DNA from: Alysiella sp.
GTDB taxonomy: Bacteria > Pseudomonadota > Gammaproteobacteria > Burkholderiales > Neisseriaceae
Assembly (NCBI RefSeq): GCF_030525755.1
Contig: NZ_JAUNEC010000010.1
Location: 1 to 41,521 of the forward strand
DNA length: 41,521 nt
Direction of reading: 5' to 3'
The translations under genes and the position numbers were made by a program. The notes under the pieces were generated by a model. The model ran no database searches, had not been told where the DNA came from, and worked only from the letters and a program-made list of their open reading frames with translations. Shown piece after piece: positions 1 through 6,786 of this stretch. Position 1 is the first letter of the stretch; every line of letters begins with the position of its first letter.

Positions 1-1006
1 CGCCCAACACGGCAGGTTCATCGGGCGGTGCGCCTGTGTAGGTGCTGTGGTAAATGGGGTTTTCGCGCATGGTAATGCGTTCCACCGTGAACACGGGGAA
101 GGTATCTTGCTCATTGTAATAGCCTGTGTGGTCGCCATAAGGTCCTTCCAGCGCGGTTTCATTGGGGTGAATCACGCCTTCCAACACGATTTCGGCACGC
201 GCTGGAACGTGCAAATCGTTGCCAATACACTTGGTCAATTCGGTGCGCGCACCACGCAACAATCCTGCGAATTGGTATTCGCTCAAAGTATCGGGAACGG
301 GCGTTACTGCGCCCAAAATGGTGGCAGGGTCGCAACCCAATACCACCGAAACAGGGTAGGGCTGGTCGGGGAACAGGCGTTTGTGTTCTTGAAAATCCAA
401 TGCGCCGCCGCGATGTGCCAACCAACGCATAATCAGCTTGTTTTTGCCCAATAATTGCTGCCTGTAAATGCCGAGATTTTGGCGTTTTTTGTTGTAACCG
501 CGTGTTACGGTTAAGCCCCACGTTACCAATGGCGCAACATCGCCCGCCCAACAATGTTGAATCGGCAAATCGTACAAGTTTACATTTTCCCCTTCCAAAA
601 CAATTTCTTGGCAAGGGGCGTTTTTGACGATATTCGGTGCCATGCTCCAAATGTCTTTGAGCAAGGGCAATTTGCTGAATGCGTCTTTTACGCCTTTGGG
701 CGGTTCGGGTTCTTTCAAATATGCCAAGGTTTTGCCGATTTCGCGTAATTGGCTGATGTCGCTTGCGCCCATGCCCATGGCAACGCGCTCGGTGGTGCCA
801 AACAAATTTGCCAAAACGGGGTAGGGGTATTTGGTGCCGTCTGCTTTGACCACGTTTTCAAACAACAAAGCCGCTCCGCCAGCACGCAAAACGCGGTCGC
901 TGATTTCGGTGATTTCCAAATAGGGCGACACGGGGGCGGTGATGCGTTTGAGTTTGCCTTGTTGTTCAAGGATTTGGATAAATTCGCGTAGGTCTTTGTA
1001 TTTCAT
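1..1006 (-). CDS. ubiD: UbiD, 3-octaprenyl-4-hydroxybenzoate decarboxylase (C-terminus cut by window edge)
   Basis: Decarboxylates polyprenyl-4-hydroxybenzoate in ubiquinone synthesis, using the prenylated FMN cofactor made by UbiX. The reading frame starts at an ATG at 1006 (MKYKDLREFIQILEQQGKLK) and stays open to the window edge, giving 335 of about 490 expected residues. It matches E. coli UbiD almost throughout from memory: LEITEISDRVLRAGG near residue 28, RVAMGMGASDISQLREIGK, FLKEPEPPKG-like YLKEPEPPKG, RQNLGIYRQQLLGKNKLIMRW, DPATILGAVTPVPDTLSEY, and EGPYGDHTGYYNEQDTFPVF near the edge. The DxxxTGYYN segment belongs to the conserved core that leads into the cofactor-binding half. The start is supported by alignment to the family N-terminus. 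No gene overlaps it; the next gene ends at 1031. The missing C-terminus lies outside the window and is not evidence of truncation. Confidence 0.96.
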   Translation of the reverse strand, partial: MKYKDLREFIQILEQQGKLKRITAPVSPYLEITEISDRVLRAGGAALLFENVVKADGTKYPYPVLANLFGTTERVAMGMGASDISQLREIGKTLAYLKEPEPPKGVKDAFSKLPLLKDIWSMAPNIVKNAPCQEIVLEGENVNLYDLPIQHCWAGDVAPLVTWGLTVTRGYNKKRQNLGIYRQQLLGKNKLIMRWLAHRGGALDFQEHKRLFPDQPYPVSVVLGCDPATILGAVTPVPDTLSEYQFAGLLRGARTELTKCIGNDLHVPARAEIVLEGVIHPNETALEGPYGDHTGYYNEQDTFPVFTVERITMRENPIYHSTYTGAPPDEPAVLG

Positions 1007-1030
1007 ATTATTTCTTTCTGATTTGAATTT

Positions 1031-1681
1031 TCAGGCTGCCTGAAACTGATGAATCCATATTTCGCGTTGTGCAGGGTCTTGGGTGGCAATCAATTGTGTG
1101 AACAATTCGCCCAATTTCTTTTCATCCACCGCCAAATTGTTCAAAGATAAATAAGCATTTTGTTGTTTTAAATGCGTTTTGAGGTAATTTTTCAGATTTT
1201 GCCAATTGGATTGGGGGTTTTCAGGCTGCAATCGTTCGTCAGACGAAGTGGGACGGTAAACCAAAATGAGAGAAACATTGCCTTTGTAGTTGCGAAACTC
1301 AAACGAAGCAATATTGTCCCAAGCCATGCTGATTTGTTCGCGGTGGCTGCTGATGTTGTAGGCATTGATGGTGATTTGCGGCTTTTTCTGAAACAGATAG
1401 ATGATATTCCAGTATGTTTGGCGGAATGAAGACAAAATGCCCCAAAGCAAATTCAAAACCAACATTCCAACAAAAATAAGGAATATGCCCCACTCTGTAT
1501 CCCATATTTTTTGCAGCCATGCCAACCAATTGATTTCTTTGAGTATCGGCAACATTTCACGCGCCTGTTGCTGCCATGGGCTGCCGTCAAACCACCAATA
1601 TAATCCAGCCAATACAGCATACGGCAATAAAATATCAATCAAAAGACTGATTTTGCTGTGGTAAATATGGATTTCTCTCAT
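1031..1681 (-). CDS. Hypothetical membrane protein, two predicted TM segments
   Basis: 216 residues from the ATG at 1681; an in-frame TTG lies one codon upstream, but the ATG has a good AAAGG Shine-Dalgarno. Two hydrophobic stretches are visible, near residues 11-30 (LLIDILLPYAVLAGLYWWF) and 65-88 (WGIFLIFVGMLVLNLLWGIL). The rest is soluble, with a C-terminal region likely facing the cytoplasm (PH-like ITINAYNISSHREQISMAWDNIASFEF). I do not recognise a named family. The last residues (Gln-Phe-Gln-Ala-Ala-stop) are encoded by an uptake sequence: GCAGCCTGA supplies Ala-Ala and the TGA stop. It lies between a DUF1176 gene and ubiD on the same strand, so it may be co-transcribed with either, but no shared function is evident. 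Confidence 0.75.
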   Translation of the reverse strand: MREIHIYHSKISLLIDILLPYAVLAGLYWWFDGSPWQQQAREMLPILKEINWLAWLQKIWDTEWGIFLIFVGMLVLNLLWGILSSFRQTYWNIIYLFQKKPQITINAYNISSHREQISMAWDNIASFEFRNYKGNVSLILVYRPTSSDERLQPENPQSNWQNLKNYLKTHLKQQNAYLSLNNLAVDEKKLGELFTQLIATQDPAQREIWIHQFQAA

Positions 1682-1709
1682 CAAAAAAACCTTTCAGGCT
1701 GCCTGAACA

Positions 1710-2657
1710 TTATTTCACATCGCTCACAAAAGTCGGCAAATGCCACGCGCCGCCCGCAAAACCGCGACACATACCCGTTGTATGCGCTGACGTTTGCACA
1801 AAACGGCGACCATTCCAAACATATTTTGCGCCCGACCAACAATCGCCCATACCGCGACTTTTGTGGTAATTACTAATCACGCCCTTTGCATAATCCGAGC
1901 CGTCTGTGGTGGGGATTTGGTGGATTTGGCGGCGCGAATTGTCCAGCACCGCATACGCGTAGCCCACATTATACGCGCCGCGCCAACATTCTGTTTCGGC
2001 TAACACATTTTGCGCGTTCAGGCGATAGAGCGAGACGGGGTGGCTGGATTCGTGTAATTCGTGGCAGGTGTCGTTGTTGATTTTGCCGCGCAATAATTGG
2101 CGAATGGCGTTTTGTTCGGCTGAACTGATTTTCAGGCTGCCTGAAAGCGTTTTGGCTGGTTTGATAAGGGGTTTGGGCTGCGGTTTGAGTTTACCAAATT
2201 GTTGAAATTCATCGGCTTTCAACCAAACTGCCGCCGCGCCCACATTGGACAATGTAAATATTTCTTTGCCTGCTTGGATTTGCACCGTGTCGCGTCCTTT
2301 GGTGGCGGCAATCACCATTTGTGCGATTTGGGGCGAAAGGCGATAGCTGTCGTGTTGCAAAATCAGTTTGCCGATGATTTTTTGATTAATCAATAGGTTG
2401 ATGGTTTTTTGTGGCACAGATTCGCCAGCATAACTCAATTCGCCCGAAACGGCTGACGAACCCGCCATGCGCGTAAACAGCACCGAAATCCGCTTGTCGT
2501 ATTCCGATTCGTGATGATAGCCCGCCACGCGGCAAGTGCCTGTGTTGTCGCAAGCGGTTTCCCAATCTTTATGTTCAAAATGAATGCCTTGCATAGGGGC
2601 AGCTTGAATATTTGCACAAAATATACCACATAAAAATACCCAATATTTTGTTTTCAT
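1710..2657 (-). CDS. DUF1176 family secreted protein
   Basis: 315 residues from the ATG at 2657. The open frame extends 16 codons further, but that extension only translates a DUS, whereas the chosen start gives a clear signal peptide (MKTKYWVFLCGIFCANIQA) with likely cleavage after Gln-Ala. The mature protein opens with GIHFEHKDWETACDNTGTC, which is the typical beginning of DUF1176 proteins. It ends with GDCWSGAKYVWNGRRFVQ and HTTGMCRGFAGGAWHLPT, also typical of that family. Several paired Cys (DNTGTC, TECWRG, GDCWSG, TGMC) suggest disulphides in the periplasm. The biochemical role of DUF1176 proteins is not known to me. The gene follows hemW by 31 bases, with a DUS in the gap, so co-transcription is plausible. 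The Shine-Dalgarno (AAAGAAAAAG) is weak. Confidence 0.85.
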   Translation of the reverse strand: MKTKYWVFLCGIFCANIQAAPMQGIHFEHKDWETACDNTGTCRVAGYHHESEYDKRISVLFTRMAGSSAVSGELSYAGESVPQKTINLLINQKIIGKLILQHDSYRLSPQIAQMVIAATKGRDTVQIQAGKEIFTLSNVGAAAVWLKADEFQQFGKLKPQPKPLIKPAKTLSGSLKISSAEQNAIRQLLRGKINNDTCHELHESSHPVSLYRLNAQNVLAETECWRGAYNVGYAYAVLDNSRRQIHQIPTTDGSDYAKGVISNYHKSRGMGDCWSGAKYVWNGRRFVQTSAHTTGMCRGFAGGAWHLPTFVSDVK

Positions 2658-2688
2658 GATGCTTTTTCTTTTTTTAGGCTGCCTGAAA

Positions 2689-3858
2689 TCATAAAAATAA
2701 GCCAATTAAGTCATTTAAAAATCGTCTGCCTAATGGTGTGGGACACAAAAATGCAGGGTTGGCATCAAGCAGACCTTTTTGTTGTGCATGTTGCAACTGT
2801 TGTGCGATGACCGCCAAATTTTGCCCTGTTCGTTCAGCAAAATAATGGCTGGGGACGCCATCTGTTAAGCGCAGTGCATTCATCATGAATTCAAATGGCA
2901 AGTCTTCACTCGCAATATTTTTGCGTTCTATTGCATCATCTGGATTACTTTGCATGGCATATAAATAATTGTTGGGGTGGCGTTTGCGTGTGGTACGCAC
3001 AATGCCATTGTGGCTGCTGATTTTGCCATGTGCGCCTGCGCCAATACCAATGTAATCACCAAATTGCCAATAATTTAAATTGTGGTGTGCGCGTTGATGT
3101 GGGTGCTTAGCAAACGCGCTGGTTTCGTATTGCTGAAAACCAGCGGCAAACAAAGCACCATGTACTGCATCTTCAATGTCTTGCATGGCATCATCTTGTG
3201 GCAAACCTTGTGGTGGCTGATGCCCAAATGCGGTATTGGGTTCAAGTGTAAGCTGGTAGGCACTGATGTGGCTCACGCCTGTATCAATCGCAGTTTGCAC
3301 ATCATTTAAGGCTGCCTGAACCGTCTGATGTGGCAAAGCATACATTAAATCAATGTTTACGCGAGCAAAGATGTTTGCTGCTGTTGTAATGGCAGACAGG
3401 GCTTCTTGACTGTTGTGTATCCGTCCCAGCGCGTGCAATTTAGCATCATCAAAACTTTGTACGCCAATAGACAAGCGATTGATACCTGCGTCTTTAAATC
3501 CTTGAAATTTAATCTTTTCAAAAGTACTGGGATTGGCTTCTAATGTGATTTCTGCTTCAGGTGTAAGTTTAACCAAAGCACGCACACCTGATAATAAACG
3601 GTCTATGGCTTGGGCAGAAAATATGCTGGGTGTACCGCCTCCGATGAAAATGGTTTCAACTGTACGTCCCCAAATATGCGGTAATTCACATTGTAAATCA
3701 ATCAATAAGGCATCAATATATGCTTTTTCGTCCAGCGCAGTTTTGATTTTGTGTGAATTAAAATCGCAATACGGACATTTTTGAATGCACCAAGGAATGT
3801 GAATGTAAAGCGATAAAGGGGGTAAGGCGGTAAGTGGTTTAGTAAAAAACGGCATCAT
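2689..3858 (-). CDS. hemW: HemW, radical SAM haem chaperone (coproporphyrinogen oxidase-like)
   Basis: HemW-type radical SAM proteins bind haem and deliver it to client proteins. They resemble HemN but are not considered oxygen-independent coproporphyrinogen oxidases. From the ATG at 3858 (a second ATG follows at 3855) the protein has 389 residues. The Fe-S/SAM motif is HIPWCIQKCPYCDF with Cys24, Cys28 and Cys31, matching the CxxxCxxC spacing of HemW. GGGTPS follows near residue 75, then EANPST, GINRLSIGVQSF, GRIHNS and IDLMYALPHQT, in the usual family order. The C-terminal part (LTLEPNTAFGHQPP, GIGAGAHGKIS, EDLPFEFMMNALRL) is the HemW-type winged region. The open frame extends to 3942 but the extra 28 codons translate DUS and intergenic sequence. 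A DUS lies only a few bases upstream of the start, where a Shine-Dalgarno would be expected. Confidence 0.93.
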   Translation of the reverse strand: MMPFFTKPLTALPPLSLYIHIPWCIQKCPYCDFNSHKIKTALDEKAYIDALLIDLQCELPHIWGRTVETIFIGGGTPSIFSAQAIDRLLSGVRALVKLTPEAEITLEANPSTFEKIKFQGFKDAGINRLSIGVQSFDDAKLHALGRIHNSQEALSAITTAANIFARVNIDLMYALPHQTVQAALNDVQTAIDTGVSHISAYQLTLEPNTAFGHQPPQGLPQDDAMQDIEDAVHGALFAAGFQQYETSAFAKHPHQRAHHNLNYWQFGDYIGIGAGAHGKISSHNGIVRTTRKRHPNNYLYAMQSNPDDAIERKNIASEDLPFEFMMNALRLTDGVPSHYFAERTGQNLAVIAQQLQHAQQKGLLDANPAFLCPTPLGRRFLNDLIGLFL

Positions 3859-3860
3859 GG

Positions 3861-3877
3861 GTTTCAGGCAGCCTGAA
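3861..3877. repeat. Uptake sequence abutting the hemW start
   Basis: TTTCAGGCAGCCTGAAA carries AGGCAGCCTGAA on one strand and AGGCTGCCTGAA on the other. It ends a few bases before the hemW start codon and leaves no other purine-rich ribosome-binding site. Confidence 0.8.
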
Positions 3878-3918
3878 AAGCAATAAAGAACCGATTTTAC
3901 TTGAAATCCAATGAAAAA

Positions 3919-3954
3919 GCTGCCTGAAAAACAATCATGCATTTTTCAGGCAGC
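3919..3954 (-). terminator. Terminator of gcvH built from an inverted uptake-sequence pair
   Basis: A 13-base stem (GCTGCCTGAAAAA with TTTTTCAGGCAGC) encloses a 10-base loop about 15 bases after the gcvH stop. Read on the minus strand, the stem is followed by a short T-rich tail. It is formed by two partial DUS copies in opposite orientation, a known terminator design in Neisseriaceae. Confidence 0.75.
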
Positions 3955-3969
3955 CTTATTTATCTGTTA

Positions 3970-4353
3970 TTAACCAATTTCAGCAGCGTATTGTTCTGCG
4001 TTCAACAAGCCGTCCAAATCGGCAGGATTGGCAGGTTTGATTTTGAAAAACCATGCCGCGCCATAAGGGTCGGAATTGGCGGTTTCGGGGGCATTGACCA
4101 AATCTTCGTTAATGGCTACCACTTCGCCAGCAATGGGCGCATACACGTCAGAAGCGGCTTTGACCGATTCCACCACACCCGCTTGGTCGTCTGCTGCCAA
4201 GTTTGCGCCAATTTCGGGCAATTCTACAAACACAATGTCGCCCAACAATTCTTGCGCGTGGTGGGTAATGCCTACGGTAACGGTGCCGTCAGATTCAGGG
4301 CGCAACCATTCGTGGCTGGCAACGTATTTCAAATCGGCTGGGATATTGCTCAT
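3970..4353 (-). CDS. gcvH: GcvH, glycine cleavage system H protein (lipoyl carrier)
   Basis: Shuttles the aminomethyl intermediate between the P, T and L proteins on a lipoyl arm. The length of 127 residues is normal. The N-terminus (IPADLKYVASHEWLRPESDGTVTVGIT) is the canonical H-protein opening. The lipoylated lysine lies in GVVESVKAASDVYAPI, near residue 64 (ESVKA motif). The C-terminal half (GEVVAINEDLVNAPETANSDPYGAAWFFKIKP) also matches. The start has a good GGAG Shine-Dalgarno. gcvT lies upstream on the same strand with a 248-base gap holding a REP-like repeat. The two are probably one glycine-regulated unit under the riboswitch at 5761-5935. gcvP is not in the window. Confidence 0.97.
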   Translation of the reverse strand: MSNIPADLKYVASHEWLRPESDGTVTVGITHHAQELLGDIVFVELPEIGANLAADDQAGVVESVKAASDVYAPIAGEVVAINEDLVNAPETANSDPYGAAWFFKIKPANPADLDGLLNAEQYAAEIG

Positions 4354-4447
4354 GGTGTGTTCTCCATAAAGGTTTTAAAATAAAGGGAAAAGGGGTTTTC
4401 AGGCAGCCTTACAGTTCACGACAATTTCTGATGTTGCCACTAACCTG

Positions 4448-4541
4448 CCCCCTCCCCCTATGTAAGGGGGAGGGCTGGGGAGGGGGTTAGAAAGCCAACG
4501 CGCCACCCCCACCCTAACCCTCCCCCGCCAGCAGGGGAGGG
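4448..4541. repeat. REP-like long inverted repeat, copy A
   Basis: A 94-base element sits between gcvT and gcvH. The first arm is a GC-rich hairpin (CCCCCTCCCCC then GGGGGAGGGCTGGGGAGGGGG). The second arm (CACCCTAACCCTCCCCCG then CAGGGGAGGG) is its imperfect inverse, joined by about 20 unrelated bases. A second copy of the same size and design is at 41313-41407. It is non-coding; an open frame across it (4399-4605, minus) is low-complexity translation of the repeat. Confidence 0.8.
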
Positions 4542-4601
4542 AACAGATTTCAGGCAGCCAAACAATTTTTGTCGTATACCGTAAGGCAGCCTGAAACCAA
4601 A

Positions 4602-5699
4602 TCAATCAAACTGCTTTTGCCCATTGCGAACAAAAGGCAATCTCAACACGCGCACATCGGTTAAAGTGCCGCGAATGTCCACCTGCGCCGAATTTTCGGT
4701 GGCAACAGGCACACGCGCAATCGCAATAGACTGTTTCAAGCTGGGCGAGAATGTGCCACTGGTAATCACACCAGTGCCATGTGGCGTAACCACTTCCATG
4801 CCTTCGCGCAACACACCGCGTGTTTCCAGCAACAAGCCCACTTGTTTCACATCAACACCTTGATTTTTCAACGCAACAAGCGGCGCTTTGCCCACAAAAT
4901 CGCGGCTTTCATCTTTCAAATCCACCGTCCAGCCCATGCCAGCTTGCAAGGGGCTGGTGTCATCGTCCATGTCGTGTCCATACAAATTCATGCCCGCTTC
5001 CATGCGCAAAGTATCACGCGCACCCAAGCCGCAAGGTTGCACACCAACCGATTGTAATTGTTTGAAAAATTCATTGGCGTGGTTTTCAGGCAACATCACT
5101 TCCACACCGTCTTCGCCCGTGTAGCCCGTACGCGCCACAAACCAATTATCGCCCAAATCCACGCCCTGAAACGGTTTCAACGCACGAACTTGCTCCGCCC
5201 ATTCGGGTTTCAGTTGCAACAATTTATCAATCGCTTTGGGGCCTTGCACCGCGAGCATGCACAAATCATGGCGAGGCTTGATTTCAATGCCAAATGCCGC
5301 ACCAATTTTGGTAAATTGCGCCATATCCTTTTCGCGCGTGGCAGCATTAGAAACAATGCGATAAGCCGTTTCCGCCTCATTGGCGCGATACACGATTAAA
5401 TCATCAATGACCCCACCGTTGTCGTTGAGCATGGCGGTGTATAAGGCTTTGCCGACAAACGACAATTTTGCCACATCGTTTGCCAATAATTTTTGCAACC
5501 ATGCTTTGGCTTGTTCGCCCGTGATGTCAGAAATGAGCATATGCGACACGTCAAACATGCCCGCGTCTGTGCGAACGGCTTCGTGTTCTTGAATTTGAGA
5601 GCCGTAATTAACAGGCAATTCCCAGCCAGCGAAATCAACCAATTTGCCGCCAGCGTCTTTGTGGGCTTGATGAAAGGGGGTGGTTTTTGGGGCAGACAT
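4602..5699 (-). CDS. gcvT: GcvT, aminomethyltransferase (glycine cleavage T protein)
   Basis: Releases ammonia from the H-protein-bound aminomethyl group and passes the one-carbon unit to tetrahydrofolate. From the ATG at 5699 it is 365 residues, the family's usual size; the GGAGA Shine-Dalgarno lies about eight bases upstream. The longer frame to 5726 adds only leader sequence. Visible family signatures are TPFHQAHKDAGGKLVDFAGW, EHEAVRTDAGMFDVSHM (catalytic Asp region), VQGPKAIDKL, RTGYTGEDGVEVMLP, GLGARDTLRMEAGMNLYGHD and the C-terminal barrel with GVITSGTFSPSLKQSIAIARV. It is the first gene after the tandem glycine riboswitch and precedes gcvH, so it should be induced by glycine. Confidence 0.97.
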   Translation of the reverse strand: MSAPKTTPFHQAHKDAGGKLVDFAGWELPVNYGSQIQEHEAVRTDAGMFDVSHMLISDITGEQAKAWLQKLLANDVAKLSFVGKALYTAMLNDNGGVIDDLIVYRANEAETAYRIVSNAATREKDMAQFTKIGAAFGIEIKPRHDLCMLAVQGPKAIDKLLQLKPEWAEQVRALKPFQGVDLGDNWFVARTGYTGEDGVEVMLPENHANEFFKQLQSVGVQPCGLGARDTLRMEAGMNLYGHDMDDDTSPLQAGMGWTVDLKDESRDFVGKAPLVALKNQGVDVKQVGLLLETRGVLREGMEVVTPHGTGVITSGTFSPSLKQSIAIARVPVATENSAQVDIRGTLTDVRVLRLPFVRNGQKQFD

Positions 5700-5724
5700 G
5701 AAAAATTCTCCAAAACGTAGATAC

Positions 5725-5760
5725 AATAAAAGGGCTGCACAAAACGCGTTTGTGTAACCC
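5725..5760 (-). terminator. Terminator hairpin of the glycine riboswitch expression platform
   Basis: On the minus strand GGGTTACACAAA can pair with TTTGTGCAGCCC (12 positions, one wobble and one mismatch) around a short CGCGT loop, followed by TTTTATT. It starts immediately after the 3' strand of the second aptamer's P1 (CAGAT) and ends about 25 bases before the gcvT start. The layout suggests a transcription-terminating platform; the switching direction is inferred from known gcvT riboswitches. Confidence 0.6.
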
Positions 5761-5935
5761 TATCTGTCCGTTTTACCTGAGATTTTCGTTTTCAAGCAGC
5801 CTGAAAACTTTGCCCCTTCGGTGAACGCGTGTAGCGTTGCTCTCCAGATTTTTGCTACTCATGCAGTCCTTTTACCTGAACGATTTTAGGGTTTTTGCGC
5901 CTTCGGTGCTGCCTGAAAAACAGTCTCTCCTGCAT
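5761..5935 (-). ncRNA. Tandem glycine riboswitch upstream of gcvT-gcvH
   Basis: Read on the minus strand, the first aptamer has GGAGAGAC, then CACCGAAGGCGCAA, then TCAGGTAAAAGGACTG, closed by a P1 stem CATGCAG/CTGCATG. The second follows at once with CTGGAGAGC, CACCGAAGGGGCAAAG and CTCAGGTAAAACGGACAG, closed by ATCTG/CAGAT. These are the conserved core blocks of the glycine aptamer, present twice in the known tandem arrangement. The element sits between a promoter and gcvT, as expected for a glycine sensor that turns on glycine cleavage. Aptamer 2 carries a stem-loop (GTTTTCA...TGAAAAC) that is a DUS with one mismatch, and aptamer 1 carries a partial DUS (TTCAGGCAGC). Confidence 0.93.
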
Positions 5936-5944
5936 GATTACAGA

Positions 5945-5972
5945 TTATTACAGAAAGGTTTTTATTTAGCAA
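5945..5972 (-). promoter_or_regulatory. Probable sigma-70 promoter for the gcvT leader
   Basis: On the minus strand TTGCTA (-35) and TAATAA (-10) are separated by 16 bases. The -10 ends about 10 bases upstream of the first riboswitch aptamer, so transcription would begin just before P1. The match to consensus is moderate. Confidence 0.5.
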
Positions 5973-6050
5973 GTTTTGTTTAAATTCCGTTAATTTTGAT
6001 TACAGCCCCCCGAAAAAACCATATTGTACACAATTTTAAAGTGCAAGCAT

Positions 6051-6079
6051 TTGATTTTCAGGCAGCCTTACACTAAAAT
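6051..6079 (+). promoter_or_regulatory. Probable efp promoter with a DUS as spacer
   Basis: TTGATT (-35) and TAAAAT (-10) are separated by exactly 17 bases, most of which are an uptake sequence (TTCAGGCAGCCT). The predicted start of transcription is about 30 bases before the efp ATG. This rests on spacing and partial consensus only. Confidence 0.5.
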
Positions 6080-6116
6080 AATGCGTTTTGACATTCCTAC
6101 AACGAAAGAATACAAC

Positions 6117-6677
6117 ATGAAAACCGCTCAAGAACTCCGCGCTGGCAACGTCTTTATGATTGGTAATGACCCTATGGTTGTGCAAAAAACCGAGTACATC
6201 AAAGGCGGTCGAAGCTCTGCCAAAGTTTCCATGAAACTGAAAAACTTGCTCACAGGCGCAGCTTCTGAAACCATCGTGAAAGCAGACGACAAATTTGACG
6301 TAATTATTTTGTCGCGCAAAAACTGCAAATACAGCTATTTCGCTGACCCTATGTACGTTTTCATGGACGAAGAGTTCAACCAATACGAAATTGAAGCCGA
6401 CAATATTGGTGATGCACTGAAATTCATCGTGGATGGCATGGAAGATGATTGCGAAGTAACCTTCTACGAAGGCAACGCCATTTCCGTTGAATTGCCCACT
6501 ATCATCGTACGCGAAGTGGAATACACTGAACCTGCCGTAAAAGGCGACACTTCGGGTAAAGTCATGAAAACCGCACGTTTGGTTGGTGGTACAGAAATTC
6601 AAGTGATGTCTTACGTTGAAAACGGCGACAAAATTGAAATTGACACGCGTACTGGCGAATTTCGCAAACGCGCTTAA
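6117..6677 (+). CDS. efp: Elongation factor P, arginine-type
   Basis: EF-P relieves ribosomes stalled at polyproline stretches. From the ATG at 6117 it has 186 residues, the family norm; the frame is open further upstream, but those codons translate promoter and DUS sequence. The three domains are recognisable: the N-terminal KOW-like domain (AQELRAGNVFMIGNDPMVVQKTEY), the OB domain (TYFxxx-type DPMYVFMDEEFNQYEIE) and the C-terminal domain ending DTRTGEFRKRA. The modified tip residue in KGGRSSA is Arg32. This places it in the EarP class, rhamnosylated on arginine, and not the lysine class. earP is not seen next to it in this window. A strong palindromic terminator follows. Confidence 0.97.
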   Translation: MKTAQELRAGNVFMIGNDPMVVQKTEYIKGGRSSAKVSMKLKNLLTGAASETIVKADDKFDVIILSRKNCKYSYFADPMYVFMDEEFNQYEIEADNIGDALKFIVDGMEDDCEVTFYEGNAISVELPTIIVREVEYTEPAVKGDTSGKVMKTARLVGGTEIQVMSYVENGDKIEIDTRTGEFRKRA

Positions 6678-6691
6678 TTTTGCGTTCAATC

Positions 6692-6735
6692 TTGTTAAAA
6701 AGCTGCCTGAAAATTTTCAGGCAGCTTTTTAACAA
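6692..6735. terminator. Perfect 44-base palindromic terminator from paired DUS
   Basis: Each half is 22 bases: TTGTTAAAAAGCTGCCTGAAAA and its exact inverse. The hairpin ends in a T-rich run on both strands, so it should stop transcription from efp and from the convergent acyl-CoA dehydrogenase gene. Confidence 0.85.
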
Positions 6736-6786
6736 TCATCAAATCAATTTTTCAATTAGCCATTTTTCAGGCAGCCTGAAAATCAT

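Noticed and set aside
4399..4605. 68-codon frame between gcvH and gcvT
   Set aside because: Translation of the REP-like repeat and DUS; not conserved-looking and low in complexity.
6036..6689. 217-codon open frame antisense to efp
   Set aside because: It mirrors efp exactly and reads through its terminator; the composition (Phe/His-rich) is typical of a shadow.
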